Assembly: GCA_006228005.1 (NCBI GenBank)
Contig: VDHG01000011.1
Span: 1 to 52,258 of the forward strand
Source of the DNA: Testudinibacter crocodili
GTDB taxonomy: Bacteria; Pseudomonadota; Gammaproteobacteria; Enterobacterales; Pasteurellaceae
Reading direction: 5' to 3'
DNA: 52,258 nt
The notes under the pieces were generated by a model. That model made no database searches, had not been told where the DNA came from, and was given only the letters and a program-made list of their open reading frames with translations. Shown piece after piece: positions 1-9,296 of the stretch; the stretch's first letter is position 1; the number at the start of each line of letters is the position of its first letter. Both the position numbers and the translations under genes were made by a program.

Positions 1-76
1 CTAGATTGTGCTCATTTTAAACGACAACTCAAATTATAAACAAAGATCAACAGACCCTAATATAGGAAATACTGAT

Positions 77-718
77 ATGAAAATTGCATTAATGATGGAA
101 AACAGCCAAGCCGCCAAAAATCCGATTATTTTAAAAGAGCTGAAAGCGGTTGCCGACGCAAAAGGCTATCCAGTGTTCAACGTTGGCATGCGTGATGAAA
201 ATGATCATCATCTAACCTACATTCATCTCGGCATTATGGCTAGCATTTTGCTGAATTCAAAAGCGGTCGATTTCGTGGTGACCGGCTGTGGCACCGGACA
301 AGGTGCCATGATGTCACTCAATTTGCATCCCGGCGTGGTCTGCGGTTACTGCCTTGATCCGACCGACGCTTTCTTGTTTGCCCAAATCAATAACGGCAAC
401 GCCTTAGCACTGGCTTTTGCTAAAGGCTTCGGTTGGGGCGCGGAACTGAACGTACGTTATATGTTTGAAAAAGCCTTTACCGGCGTAAAAGGAGAAGGCT
501 ATCCACTGGAACGGAAGGAGCCACAAGTCAGAAACGCCGGCATTTTGAATCAAGTCAAGGCTGCGGTGCTGAAAGAACATTATTTAGACGGCTTGCGTGC
601 GATCGATCCAGAGCTAATCAAAACCGCGGTCAGCGGTGAATGTTTTCAACAGTGCTTGTTTGAACATGGGCAAGACAAAGAAATCGAAGCCTTCGTGCGC
701 GATATTCTGAGCCGATAA
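77..718 (+). CDS. RpiB/LacA/LacB-family sugar isomerase, possible DhuI-type uronate isomerase
   Basis: The protein has 213 residues, longer than the about 150 of housekeeping RpiB. It carries the family motif CGTGQG near residue 71, where RpiB has its catalytic cysteine. The ATG at 77 is preferred over an upstream start at 8 because AGGAAA lies just before it and the upstream residues look non-protein-like. It sits directly before kdgK and near kduI. In streptococcal hyaluronan-degradation clusters an RpiB-like protein of this size (DhuI) isomerises 4-deoxy-L-threo-5-hexosulose-uronate. From size and context I infer the same role here, in the cytosol. It could instead be an isomerase for another sugar phosphate. 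Two uptake-sequence-free terminators aside, base composition matches the chromosome. A hairpin terminator follows. Confidence 0.75.
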   Translation: MKIALMMENSQAAKNPIILKELKAVADAKGYPVFNVGMRDENDHHLTYIHLGIMASILLNSKAVDFVVTGCGTGQGAMMSLNLHPGVVCGYCLDPTDAFLFAQINNGNALALAFAKGFGWGAELNVRYMFEKAFTGVKGEGYPLERKEPQVRNAGILNQVKAAVLKEHYLDGLRAIDPELIKTAVSGECFQQCLFEHGQDKEIEAFVRDILSR

Positions 719-726
719 TCCTTCTC

Positions 727-761
727 AAAAAGCCAACTATCTCAAACGTTGGCTTTTTATT
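727..761 (+). terminator. Rho-independent terminator after the RpiB-family gene
   Basis: An 11-bp perfect stem (AAAAAGCCAAC at 727-737, GTTGGCTTTTT at 748-758) with a 10-base loop leads into a T-rich stretch. It ends 24 bases before the kdgK start, so kdgK may depend on read-through or on its own promoter. Confidence 0.8.
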
Positions 762-785
762 ATTTTTACAAATGGAAACAAACCC

Positions 786-1709
786 ATGAAAAATAATCTT
801 GCTGTGATTGGCGAATGTATGGTTGAACTGCAAAAGTGCGGTCAACACTATCGACAAGGATTCGGCGGCGACACGCTGAATACCGCACTTTACTTCTCAA
901 GATTGACCCAACACACCGGCAATCAAACTGCTTATGTTACTGGTGTTGGATGCGACGGTTTTAGCCAAAATATGCTGGCGGCATGGTCAGCAGAAGCAAT
1001 CAATACCGAATTGGTGTTTGAGCTGCCGCAGAAACTGCCCGGTTTATATGCCATCGAAACCCGTGACGACGGAGAGCGCAGCTTCCACTACTGGCGCAAT
1101 GATTCTGCCGCACGCTACTGGCTGCGCCATATCAGCACCGATGAACTCACGCCAAAATTAAGCGCTTACCAATGGATTTATCTAAGCGGCATCAGTTTGG
1201 CGATCCTACCGGACGATTGTCTGGAAAAACTGTTCACGGTTCTGAGCGCTTGCAAAAAGTGCGGTTGCCACATCGCCTTTGACAACAACTACCGCCCAGC
1301 GTTATGGGAAAATAGCATCAAAGCACAACAAGCCTATCATACAATTTTATCATTGACCGATATGGCTTTTCTCACTTTCGATGACGAAGTGCAACTGTAT
1401 GGCGATCAGCACGAAGCACAAGCAACCGACCGCACTTTGGCACTTGGAGTGCAAGAAATCGTGATCAAACGCGGCGCCGACAGTTGTATTGTCGTTACAC
1501 CACAATCACGCCACGAACTGGCACCGCAGAAAATCGACAACATCATCGACACCACTGCCGCCGGCGACTCTTTCAGCGCAGCTTACCTCGCCACCCGACT
1601 TAACAACGCCAGCATTCCCGAAGCCATCCTTGCCGGACACCAACTCGCCGGCACAGTGATTCAACATCGAGGTGCGATTATTGATAGGGAATTTATGCCT
1701 CACATTTAA
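786..1709 (+). CDS. kdgK: 2-dehydro-3-deoxygluconokinase (KDG kinase)
   Basis: This 307-residue PfkB-family sugar kinase phosphorylates 2-keto-3-deoxygluconate to KDPG, the substrate of KDPG aldolase, in the cytosol. The N-terminal substrate-binding signature GFGGDTLNTA is at residues 25-34. The PfkB ATP-binding and catalytic signature DTTAAGDSFS is at 255-264, with Asp261 as the expected catalytic base. The start follows the short leader after the upstream terminator. The gene holds four uptake sequences (834-842, 882-890, about 1257 and about 1430) and has ordinary base composition, unlike the AT-rich genes downstream. Neighbouring KduI and the RpiB-like isomerase place it in unsaturated uronate breakdown. 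Confidence 0.93.
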   Translation: MKNNLAVIGECMVELQKCGQHYRQGFGGDTLNTALYFSRLTQHTGNQTAYVTGVGCDGFSQNMLAAWSAEAINTELVFELPQKLPGLYAIETRDDGERSFHYWRNDSAARYWLRHISTDELTPKLSAYQWIYLSGISLAILPDDCLEKLFTVLSACKKCGCHIAFDNNYRPALWENSIKAQQAYHTILSLTDMAFLTFDDEVQLYGDQHEAQATDRTLALGVQEIVIKRGADSCIVVTPQSRHELAPQKIDNIIDTTAAGDSFSAAYLATRLNNASIPEAILAGHQLAGTVIQHRGAIIDREFMPHI

Positions 1710-1851
1710 ATTTAAGAACTGTAGTTCTAAAAAAATAAAATATAGTTTTATAAAAAATAGACAAAGATCACATTTTATGAAAAAAGTATATGGTCACTTA
1801 TTGCTATATAAAACTTTTAACTCTAAAATTCAATGAAAGGAGAAAATAATT

Positions 1852-2694
1852 ATGGATATTTATTACAATACTAATCCTAAAGATGTTAGTAAATACACAA
1901 CAGATAGATTAAGAAAGGAATTCCTAAAAGAAGAACTTTTTCAAGAAAATACTATTAATATTGCTTATTGCCATATAGATAGAATCGTTGCCATTGGAGC
2001 ATGTCCAGTCAAAAACAACCCATTAAGATTAGATGAATTTATCAATAAAAAATCTTTTGGAACCGATTATTTTTTAGAAAGAAGAGAATTAGGAGTAATT
2101 AATTTAGGAGGAAATGTTTGTATAAAATCAAAACATCAAGAATTTTACTTAAATAATCTTGATGCGCTCTATCTCGGAAAATCACAAGAAGATATTCAAT
2201 TTATATCACTAGATGATAAAAATCCCGGAATCCTTTATTGCTTAAGTACTCCGGCTCATCATACTTATCCAAGTAAATTAATTAAACAAGAAGAAGCCAG
2301 AAAGATTCCACTTGGCAATAAAGAAAATGCAAATATTAGAATAATTAATCAATATTTACATCCAGAGATCATTCAAACTTGTCAACTATGCATGGGAATA
2401 ACACATCTAGAAGACGGAAGTGTCTGGAATACAATGCCTCCACATACTCACGACAGAAGAATGGAAGTATATTTATATTTTAATGTTAAGCCATCACAAG
2501 CCGTATTTCATTTTATGGGAGAAGCTAATGAGACAAAGCACATTGTGATCAAAGATAAAGATCTTGTTTTTTCACCTAGTTGGTCTATACATTCCGGATG
2601 TGGAACTCAAAACTATAGCTTTGTTTGGGGAATGGCTGGTGAGAATCAAACTTTTGACGATATGGATTTTATTGACATAAATAGTATGCTTTAA
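1852..2694 (+). CDS. kduI: 5-keto-4-deoxyuronate isomerase
   Basis: KduI (4-deoxy-L-threo-5-hexosulose-uronate ketol-isomerase) converts the unsaturated uronate product to 2,5-diketo-3-deoxygluconate. The 280 residues align end to end with Escherichia coli KduI (278). Visible markers are FLERRELGVIN near 74-84, PPHTHDRRMEVY near 197-207 and SWSIHSG near 243-249. The expected zinc ligands are His198, His200, Glu205 and His247. A strong AGGAGA lies before the ATG. The gene is much richer in A and T than kdgK and has no uptake sequence, which suggests later acquisition. It is followed after 22 bases by the TRAP transporter and probably shares its transcript. No kduD (the next enzyme) is in the window. 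Confidence 0.94.
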   Translation: MDIYYNTNPKDVSKYTTDRLRKEFLKEELFQENTINIAYCHIDRIVAIGACPVKNNPLRLDEFINKKSFGTDYFLERRELGVINLGGNVCIKSKHQEFYLNNLDALYLGKSQEDIQFISLDDKNPGILYCLSTPAHHTYPSKLIKQEEARKIPLGNKENANIRIINQYLHPEIIQTCQLCMGITHLEDGSVWNTMPPHTHDRRMEVYLYFNVKPSQAVFHFMGEANETKHIVIKDKDLVFSPSWSIHSGCGTQNYSFVWGMAGENQTFDDMDFIDINSML

Positions 2695-2716
2695 AATATC
2701 AACTAAGGAGAATAGA

Positions 2717-3697
2717 ATGTTTAATATAAAACAGAGAAAATTAACAGCCATCACAATTATTGGATTACTCACCTCTTATAATTCTATCGCTGCTACAGAA
2801 ATAAAAGTTGCATTTAATCAGTCAGACAAACATCCTCAATATTCTGCACTTCAATATTTTGGAGATAGACTATCTAATGAAACAAATGGAAAATATAAGG
2901 TAAATATATTTCCAAATGAACTACTTGGAGATCAAAGAGCATCTCTTGAATTAGTACAAAATGGCGCAATCCAAATGTCAATTGTAGCTAATCCATTAGT
3001 TGAAAATTATGATAAAACATTTTCTGTGATTGGATTACCGTATATCTATACATCTCCCGAACACCAAGAAAAAATATTTACTTCCAGTATATTAGATGAT
3101 CTATTCAAATCAACAGCTAAATTTGGCTTTGAAGTATTAGGTTCATATACCGCAGGAGCAAGAAGTATTTATACTAAAAATACACCTGTTAAAAGTATAG
3201 CAGATCTTAATGGTAAAAAAATTCGTGTGATGCAATCCGATACAATGATAAAAATGTTAAGTTGTATGGGCGGAGTAGGCGTTCCAATGAACCAAGGTGA
3301 AGTCTATACAGCTATCCAACAAGGTGTGCTAGATGGGGCTGAAAATAATGAAATTACTTATGCTGATTTAAAACAATACGAAGTAGCACCATATTTTTCT
3401 CAAACCAGGCACTTAATGGTTCCAGATCTGTTAATTATTAGTTCACAATTTTTATCTTCTATACCAGAAGCAGATCAAAAATTAGTTAAAAATATAGCAA
3501 AAGATAGTATTAAGAAAGAATTTGAAATGTGGAATGCACAAATTCAAAAATCTGAAGACCTTGCAAAAGAAAAAGGAGCCACATTTATTGAAGTTGATAT
3601 AAAACCATTTCAAGAAAGCTGTAAGAAATTACAAGATGATTTAATCAAAACACCTGAGCAACAATCTCTATATGAAAAAATAATATCATTACATTAA
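2717..3697 (+). CDS. TRAP transporter solute-binding protein (DctP family), probable sugar-acid uptake
   Basis: This periplasmic binding protein of a TRAP transporter has 326 residues, with a signal peptide over about the first 25 (hydrophobic core followed by SIAA). The conserved arginine region GKKIRVMQS is near residue 168 and DGAENN near 212; both are ligand-contacting positions in DctP proteins. The start is set by AAGGAGAATAG before the ATG. It sits between kduI and its two membrane partners, so an unsaturated or other uronate is the likely ligand; that is inference from context. It is AT-rich with no uptake sequences. A strong hairpin after the stop may raise its level relative to the membrane subunits. 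Confidence 0.9.
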   Translation: MFNIKQRKLTAITIIGLLTSYNSIAATEIKVAFNQSDKHPQYSALQYFGDRLSNETNGKYKVNIFPNELLGDQRASLELVQNGAIQMSIVANPLVENYDKTFSVIGLPYIYTSPEHQEKIFTSSILDDLFKSTAKFGFEVLGSYTAGARSIYTKNTPVKSIADLNGKKIRVMQSDTMIKMLSCMGGVGVPMNQGEVYTAIQQGVLDGAENNEITYADLKQYEVAPYFSQTRHLMVPDLLIISSQFLSSIPEADQKLVKNIAKDSIKKEFEMWNAQIQKSEDLAKEKGATFIEVDIKPFQESCKKLQDDLIKTPEQQSLYEKIISLH

Positions 3698-3704
3698 CAT
3701 ATAA

Positions 3705-3733
3705 GCCAGATGAATAAAATCTATTCATCTGGC
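3705..3733 (+). other. Intercistronic stem-loop between TRAP binding protein and membrane subunits
   Basis: GCCAGATGAATA (3705-3716) pairs perfectly with TATTCATCTGGC (3722-3733) around a 5-base loop. No T-run follows, so it is not a classical terminator. Such hairpins often protect the 3' end of the upstream message, so more binding protein is made than permease. That function is inferred. Confidence 0.7.
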
Positions 3734-3755
3734 ATAATACAAGGATAAATAATCT

Positions 3756-4259
3756 ATGTTAATAAATATGTTGAAAATCATGACCATAATAAAGAAATAT
3801 ATTGACAAATTAGTTTCTATACTATGTATATTGATTCTTGCCTCAATGACAATTCTTGTATCCTATCAAGTTATTTCAAGATATATTTTTAATAATCCAA
3901 GTGCAATAAGTGAAGTACTATCTAGATATCTATTTGTGTGGCTAATTTTATTTGGAGGAGCATATGTCTTCGGATTAAGAGAACATATGTATATTGCTTA
4001 TATAAAACATAAATTTTCTCAAAAGGCACAGATTATTTTTGATATGATATCAGAAATAGCTATTGCAACATTTGCTATTAGCATTATGATACTTGGTGGG
4101 TACAACTCTACTATTAGACAAATGTGGCAATTAGACTCAGCACTTCAAATTCCTATGGGAATTATATATTCTGCGATTCCATTAAGTGGAGCATTAATTA
4201 TATTCTATTTTATTTATAATGAACTGAGCCTTTATAGAAATCTAAAACTATTAAAATAG
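3756..4259 (+). CDS. TRAP transporter small permease (DctQ family)
   Basis: The 167-residue inner-membrane protein has about four hydrophobic segments (near residues 18-38, 52-72, 95-115 and 132-155), the layout of DctQ subunits. These dock onto the large DctM subunit in a sodium-driven tripartite ATP-independent transporter. AAGGATA precedes the chosen ATG with slightly long spacing. In-frame ATGs at 3768 and 3780 are possible alternatives. It is followed after 15 bases by the large permease gene. AT-rich like its neighbours. Confidence 0.85.
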   Translation: MLINMLKIMTIIKKYIDKLVSILCILILASMTILVSYQVISRYIFNNPSAISEVLSRYLFVWLILFGGAYVFGLREHMYIAYIKHKFSQKAQIIFDMISEIAIATFAISIMILGGYNSTIRQMWQLDSALQIPMGIIYSAIPLSGALIIFYFIYNELSLYRNLKLLK

Positions 4260-4274
4260 TGTATTGGAGGTAAT

Positions 4275-5582
4275 ATGGATCTTGCAACAACTGCTGCTCT
4301 AATTATGCTTATTGGAACAGTCTTTTTCTTAATTATTGGAACACCAATTAGTATTAGCGTTGGTATTTCTTCTTTTGCTGCCATGCTAGTCATCCTTCCT
4401 TATCAGGGAGCAACCGTAACTTCCGCACAACGTATTTTTGTTGGATTAGATTCTTTCGCCTTACTTGCCATTCCTTTTTTTATATTAGCCGGTAATATCA
4501 TGAATAGCGGTGGTATTGCCCTAAAACTTATTAATTTTTCAAAAATTATTAGTGGATTTTTTCCTGGTTCCCTTGCTCAAACTAATATCGTATCAAATAT
4601 GTTATTTGGAGCTATCAGCGGCTCCGGAGTTGCTTCTGCAGCTGCCGTAGGTGGTATTATGTCACCTATTGCCCAAAAAGAAGGGTATGATCCAAAATTT
4701 AGTGCTGCAGTTAATATAGCATCTGCGCCAACTGGCATGCTAATTCCCCCAAGCAATACACTAATCGTTTATGCAACTGTTGCTGGAAGCGTATCTGTTT
4801 CTGCATTATTCATGGCAGGATATTTACCTGGAATACTATGGGGCACCAGTGTCATGATCATTGCCGGTTGGTTTGCCAAAAAACGAGGATATATCACAAA
4901 ACATCATATGACATTCAGTGAATGTATTAAAGTCAGTTTCAGTGCTATACCTAGCCTTTCTTTGATTGTCGTCGTAATCGGCGGAATTCTTGCCGGTATT
5001 TTTACTGCTACAGAAGCGTCTGCAATTGCCGTAATGTATTCTTTGTTATTAAGTTTCTGTTATAGGACATTAACCCTGAAACAATTACCAGACATTCTTC
5101 TTCAAACTGCTAAAATGTCGGCTATTGTTATTTTCATGTTAGCAGCCTCATCCATTATGTCATGGGTTATGGCATTTACTCAAATTCCGGGAATGATAGC
5201 TAATATGTTATTAGCTCTTACGGACAACCCAATTTTAATTTTATTTATCATAAATATTATTTTGCTTATTGTAGGTACTTTTATGGATCCTACACCAGCA
5301 GTTCTTATATTTACCCCAATATTTCTGCCTATTTGTATTAATCTAGGTATGAGCCCAATTCAGTTTGGCATCATGTTAGTATTTAATTTATCACTTGGTA
5401 CTATCACTCCTCCTGTCGGGCCAATTCTATTTACTGGCTGTAAGGTAAGTAATATCAGTATTGATCAAGTGATTAAAGCACTCCTTCCTTTTTTTGCTGC
5501 TATTTTCTTTGTATTACTCCTAGTCACTTATATTCCATCTATTTCTTTGTTCCTCCCAGATGTAATGGGATTAATTAAATAA
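4275..5582 (+). CDS. TRAP transporter large permease (DctM family)
   Basis: This 435-residue hydrophobic protein forms the transport channel. Family features include the glycine-rich FGAISGSGVASAAAVGGIM stretch near residues 114-132, PPSNTLIVYA near 157-166 and, towards the C-terminus, LGTITPPVGP near 375-384. About twelve hydrophobic segments can be counted. GGAGG sits at good distance before the ATG. Length matches free-standing DctM proteins, so this is not a DctQM fusion. Base composition moves back towards that of the rest of the window along this gene. A terminator follows at 5597. Confidence 0.92.
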   Translation: MDLATTAALIMLIGTVFFLIIGTPISISVGISSFAAMLVILPYQGATVTSAQRIFVGLDSFALLAIPFFILAGNIMNSGGIALKLINFSKIISGFFPGSLAQTNIVSNMLFGAISGSGVASAAAVGGIMSPIAQKEGYDPKFSAAVNIASAPTGMLIPPSNTLIVYATVAGSVSVSALFMAGYLPGILWGTSVMIIAGWFAKKRGYITKHHMTFSECIKVSFSAIPSLSLIVVVIGGILAGIFTATEASAIAVMYSLLLSFCYRTLTLKQLPDILLQTAKMSAIVIFMLAASSIMSWVMAFTQIPGMIANMLLALTDNPILILFIINIILLIVGTFMDPTPAVLIFTPIFLPICINLGMSPIQFGIMLVFNLSLGTITPPVGPILFTGCKVSNISIDQVIKALLPFFAAIFFVLLLVTYIPSISLFLPDVMGLIK

Positions 5583-5596
5583 TTTCTCCAAAGTTT

Positions 5597-5619
5597 AAAG
5601 CGCCACCACTGGCGCTTTT
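5597..5619 (+). terminator. Terminator between dctM and cysI (convergent genes)
   Basis: AAAGCGCCA (5597-5605) pairs with TGGCGCTTT (5610-5618) around a 4-base loop and ends in a short T-run. It serves the plus-strand TRAP operon and may also stop the leftward cys operon, whose cysI ends at 5659. Confidence 0.75.
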
Positions 5620-5658
5620 CTCTGATGCCCTTTCCATAGACCGTTTACTAAGCCACGG

Positions 5659-7434
5659 TTAAGCCACTTTACTCACGTCCCAAAAATCAATTGCGGCATT
5701 GATCACTGGTTTGCTGATGCCGCTGCGGATCGCGAAATCGCCAAAACTTTCATTATGTTGGCGATTTTGTACCCAGTCTCCAATCCAGTTGTCGAGTATC
5801 CCCAGAATTTCCGCTTCGGTGATATTTTCTTTAAACAGGCGTGGGATACGAGTGCCGGCTCGGTTGCCACCGACGTGCAGGTTATAACGCCCTATAGCTT
5901 TACCGACCAAACCGATTTCCGCCAACATCGCTCGTCCGCAGCCGTTCGGGCAGCCGGTGACTCGCAACACAATATGCTCGTCCGCCACACCGTGTTTTTG
6001 CATTAAAGTGTCTATTTGATCAATAAAGTGCGGTAAGAAACGCTCGGCTTCCGCCATCGCCAACGGGCAGGTCGGTAAAGAGACGCACGCCATACTGTTT
6101 TCCCGTTGTGGCGTTATGCTGTCGTCGATCAGCTTATATTGCCGGGCGATTTTTTCAATATTGGCTTTATCACGAGCGGCAACGCCGGCAACAATCAAAT
6201 TTTGATTCGCTGTCAGTCGGAAATCACCTTGGTGAATCTTAGCAATTTCACGCATACCGCGCTTTAACGGGCGGTTGGGGAAATCAAGCAAACGTCCGTT
6301 TTCGATAAACAGAGTCAAATGCCATTTTTGGTCTTCCCCTTGTACCCAGCCGATCCGATCGCCACGTTCGTCAAAATGATACGGGCGAATCGCTTGCAGC
6401 TGCACTCCCATACGCTGTTCGATTTCAGTGCTGAAAGTATCCATTCCGACCCGTTCAAGGGTGTAACGCAATTTGGCATTTTTGCGGTCGCTGCGGTTGC
6501 CCCAATCACGTTGCGTCGTGACCACAGCCTCGGCACAAGCCAACACGTTTTCCAAGCCGACAAAACCTAGCTCTCTCGCTGTATTCGGATAGGTTTGGGG
6601 ATTGCCATGTTCCATCGACAAACCGCCACCGATCAACACATTAAAACCAACCAATTTGCCGTTTTCGCCGATGGCAACAAAATTCAGATCGTTGGCGTGC
6701 AGATCGACATCGTTATGCGGCGGAATCACAACAGTGGTTTTGAATTTACGCGGCAGGTAATTTTTGCCCAACACCGGCTCGGTTTTATCACTCGATTCTT
6801 TCAACAGCGGTTTGGACAGTTCGGTGGTAAACACTTTTTCGCCGCCCAACCAAATATCGGCATAAGCGGTGGTTTTCGGCAATAGATGCTCGGAGATTTT
6901 TTTCGCCCATTCGTAAGCTTCACGATGCAGTTCACTCTCCACCGGATTTGAGGTGCACAGCACGTTGCGATTGACGTCTCCGGCAGTGGCAATCGAATCC
7001 AATCCCAAATGGTGCAACCATTGGTGCATCGGCTTGATATTCTGTTTCAACACGCCGTGAAACTGAAACGTTTGGCGATTGGTTAAGCGGATACTGCCGT
7101 AATTGGTGTGTTCAGTAGCGAATTCATCAATTCCCAACCACTGTTTCGGCGCAATAATACCACCCGGCAAGCGACAGCGCAGCATCACGTTTTTATTCGG
7201 CTCTAATTTTTGCTGCAAGCGTTCGGCACGAATATCGCGGTCATCCTGTTCATACATGCCGTGAAAACGGATTAGCTGAAAGTTATCCTTCACGAAACCG
7301 CCGGTTAATTGTTCGTTGAGATCGTCGGCAATCGTGCCGTGCAAATAGTCGCTGTCGCCCTTTAAGCGTTCGTTGTCGGCTAACGGTTGGGTTTTCCACG
7401 CTATTGCCTTTTCTACTGTTTTTTTATCGCTCAT
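5659..7434 (-). CDS. cysI: Sulfite reductase (NADPH) hemoprotein beta subunit
   Basis: CysI carries siroheme and a [4Fe-4S] cluster and reduces sulfite to sulfide with electrons from CysJ. The translation follows E. coli CysI almost throughout: TGGF...[28 protein letters not shown], and [12 protein letters not shown]. The four cluster cysteines appear as ACVSLPTCP (near 449-457) and TGCPNGCG (near 493-500). The first possible start, a GTG at 7443, overlaps the Shine-Dalgarno sequence AGGAG itself, so the ATG at 7434 with 8-base spacing is chosen, giving 591 residues. It is the last gene of the leftward cys operon, 23 bases after cysJ. An uptake sequence lies inside at 6026. Confidence 0.97.
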   Translation of the reverse strand: MSDKKTVEKAIAWKTQPLADNERLKGDSDYLHGTIADDLNEQLTGGFVKDNFQLIRFHGMYEQDDRDIRAERLQQKLEPNKNVMLRCRLPGGIIAPKQWLGIDEFATEHTNYGSIRLTNRQTFQFHGVLKQNIKPMHQWLHHLGLDSIATAGDVNRNVLCTSNPVESELHREAYEWAKKISEHLLPKTTAYADIWLGGEKVFTTELSKPLLKESSDKTEPVLGKNYLPRKFKTTVVIPPHNDVDLHANDLNFVAIGENGKLVGFNVLIGGGLSMEHGNPQTYPNTARELGFVGLENVLACAEAVVTTQRDWGNRSDRKNAKLRYTLERVGMDTFSTEIEQRMGVQLQAIRPYHFDERGDRIGWVQGEDQKWHLTLFIENGRLLDFPNRPLKRGMREIAKIHQGDFRLTANQNLIVAGVAARDKANIEKIARQYKLIDDSITPQRENSMACVSLPTCPLAMAEAERFLPHFIDQIDTLMQKHGVADEHIVLRVTGCPNGCGRAMLAEIGLVGKAIGRYNLHVGGNRAGTRIPRLFKENITEAEILGILDNWIGDWVQNRQHNESFGDFAIRSGISKPVINAAIDFWDVSKVA

Positions 7435-7457
7435 ATTGTTCACTCCTATTCAAATGC

Positions 7458-9275
7458 TTAATACACATCACGCTGATAGCGTTTGTTTTGCCGCAATTGG
7501 TCCAGATATTCATCGGCATCTTCGATGCTCAAACCGCCCTGTTCGGCAATCACTTCCAGCAACGCCTGTTCCACATCTTTCGCCATACGCGAAGCGTCAC
7601 CACAGACATAAATATGCGCCCCTTGCTGTAACCATTGCCACAGGCTCTCCGCCTGTTCACGGATTTTGTGCTGCACATAGATTTTTTCGGCTTGATCGCG
7701 CGACCAGGCAAAGTTGTATTGGTGTAAATAGCCTTCCTTGGCAAACGTCTGCCATTCAATTTGATACAGAAAATCGTCGGTGAAGTGTTGATTGCCGAAA
7801 ATCAACCAGTTTTTGCCTTGCGCCTCTGTTGCCGCCCGTTGCTGCACAAAGGCGCGGAACGGCGCAATGCCGGTGCCTGATCCAATCATAATAATCGGAG
7901 TGTTGTTGTCTGGCGGTAGGCGGAAGTTGTCGTTCTGTTCAATGAATACGCGTACTTCGCCATCTTCTTCAAGGCGCTGTGCCAAATAGCTTGAGGCTGC
8001 ACCAAACCGGGTTTTGTCGGCATAAGCATATTGCAACAGCCCCACGGTTAAATGCACCTCATCGCCCACTTCGTCCTGTGCGGAGGCGATTGAATATAAG
8101 CGTGGTGTCAACGGTCGCAACAAACCAAGTAACTGCTCGGCACTGAGCGCCAATGGATAGGCTTGCAGCACGCCGATAATCGGCGTAGTTTGGATATAAT
8201 CTTGAATCGCAGCCGCGGTTTTCAGCTGTTCGTTCAGTTCACGCTTACTCACTAAATCAGCATAACCTTTGACAAAGTGCGGTGTGTTCTGGGTGATCTC
8301 CAACGACTGCAGCAATGCAGTGCGAATGCTGACTTCGTCCCCGTTCAACCGCACTTTTTCTTCACCGTGCAGCGAAACCGCTTGCAAGATCTCTTCCACC
8401 AGTGCCGGATCATTGTTGAACCACACCCCCAGCGCATCGCCCGGCTGATAGTGCAAGCCTGAACCGGAGAGATCGATTTCCAGATGACGCACATCTTTTT
8501 CCGAGCCACGTGCGGTAATTTTCTGGCGTAGCGCTAGGGTTGCACTAAACGGATTTTCTTTGCTATAAACTGAGCGAACCGCACTTTGATTTTGTATTTG
8601 GGTTTGTGTTTGGGCTTGGTTTTGAGTTTGGTTTTGATTTATCTGCTGTAACAGTCGGTTGATCTGTTCGATCCAACTGTCGGCGATCGCTTGATAATCC
8701 AGATCGCAATCCTGCCGTTCTAACAGCCGTTTTCCACCCAACTCTGCCAACTTAGCATCAAAATCTTTACCTGCCTGACAGAAATCTGGATAGGAGCTGT
8801 CGCCCAACCCCAACACTGCAAATTCGGTATTACTCAAATTTGGTGCTTTTTTGCCGAACAGATATTTATGCAGGCTGACCGCTTCTTCCGGCGGCTCCCC
8901 GTCGCCTTGGGTAGAAGTGACTAGCAACAGGTATTTTTCGTCGGCAAGATTTTTCGGTTTGTAATCCGCCGCCGCAACCTGTTTGACCTCGACACCGTTT
9001 GCCACCAGTTTGGTTTTTAACTGCTCCGCCACTTTGCGTGCATTGCCGGTTTGCGAGGCAGAAATAATCGTCACCTGCAACGGCTGAAGTGATGGCTGAA
9101 GTGCGGTTGGTAGCGCACCAGCTGCTTGTGAAACCGCACTTTGCCCGCCTTGTCTGTTTTGTGCTTCGCTCCAACAATAGCCGGACAGCCATGCCAACTG
9201 CAACGCATCCAGCGTGGCAAGGCTGCTGCTGAGTTCCGGCGGCAGTGTTAAATTCGTTATTTTTTCAATCGTCAT
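7458..9275 (-). CDS. cysJ: Sulfite reductase (NADPH) flavoprotein alpha subunit
   Basis: CysJ passes electrons from NADPH through FAD and FMN to CysI. Domains in order: an N-terminal tail, a flavodoxin-like FMN domain (about 68-205, with ISASQTGNA), a linker made only of Q, N, T, A and I (about 210-230), then the FAD and NADPH-binding reductase domain (RLYSIAS, GSGTGIAPFRAF) ending in the usual aromatic tail RDVY. It has 605 residues, close to E. coli CysJ (599). Several uptake sequences lie in the N-terminal tail and in the linker, where they encode the tripeptide SAV. GGGGAT precedes the ATG. It is 21 bases after cysN and is probably cotranscribed. Confidence 0.96.
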   Translation of the reverse strand: MTIEKITNLTLPPELSSSLATLDALQLAWLSGYCWSEAQNRQGGQSAVSQAAGALPTALQPSLQPLQVTIISASQTGNARKVAEQLKTKLVANGVEVKQVAAADYKPKNLADEKYLLLVTSTQGDGEPPEEAVSLHKYLFGKKAPNLSNTEFAVLGLGDSSYPDFCQAGKDFDAKLAELGGKRLLERQDCDLDYQAIADSWIEQINRLLQQINQNQTQNQAQTQTQIQNQSAVRSVYSKENPFSATLALRQKITARGSEKDVRHLEIDLSGSGLHYQPGDALGVWFNNDPALVEEILQAVSLHGEEKVRLNGDEVSIRTALLQSLEITQNTPHFVKGYADLVSKRELNEQLKTAAAIQDYIQTTPIIGVLQAYPLALSAEQLLGLLRPLTPRLYSIASAQDEVGDEVHLTVGLLQYAYADKTRFGAASSYLAQRLEEDGEVRVFIEQNDNFRLPPDNNTPIIMIGSGTGIAPFRAFVQQRAATEAQGKNWLIFGNQHFTDDFLYQIEWQTFAKEGYLHQYNFAWSRDQAEKIYVQHKIREQAESLWQWLQQGAHIYVCGDASRMAKDVEQALLEVIAEQGGLSIEDADEYLDQLRQNKRYQRDVY

Positions 9276-9296
9276 CTTATCCCCACAAACGCAATA

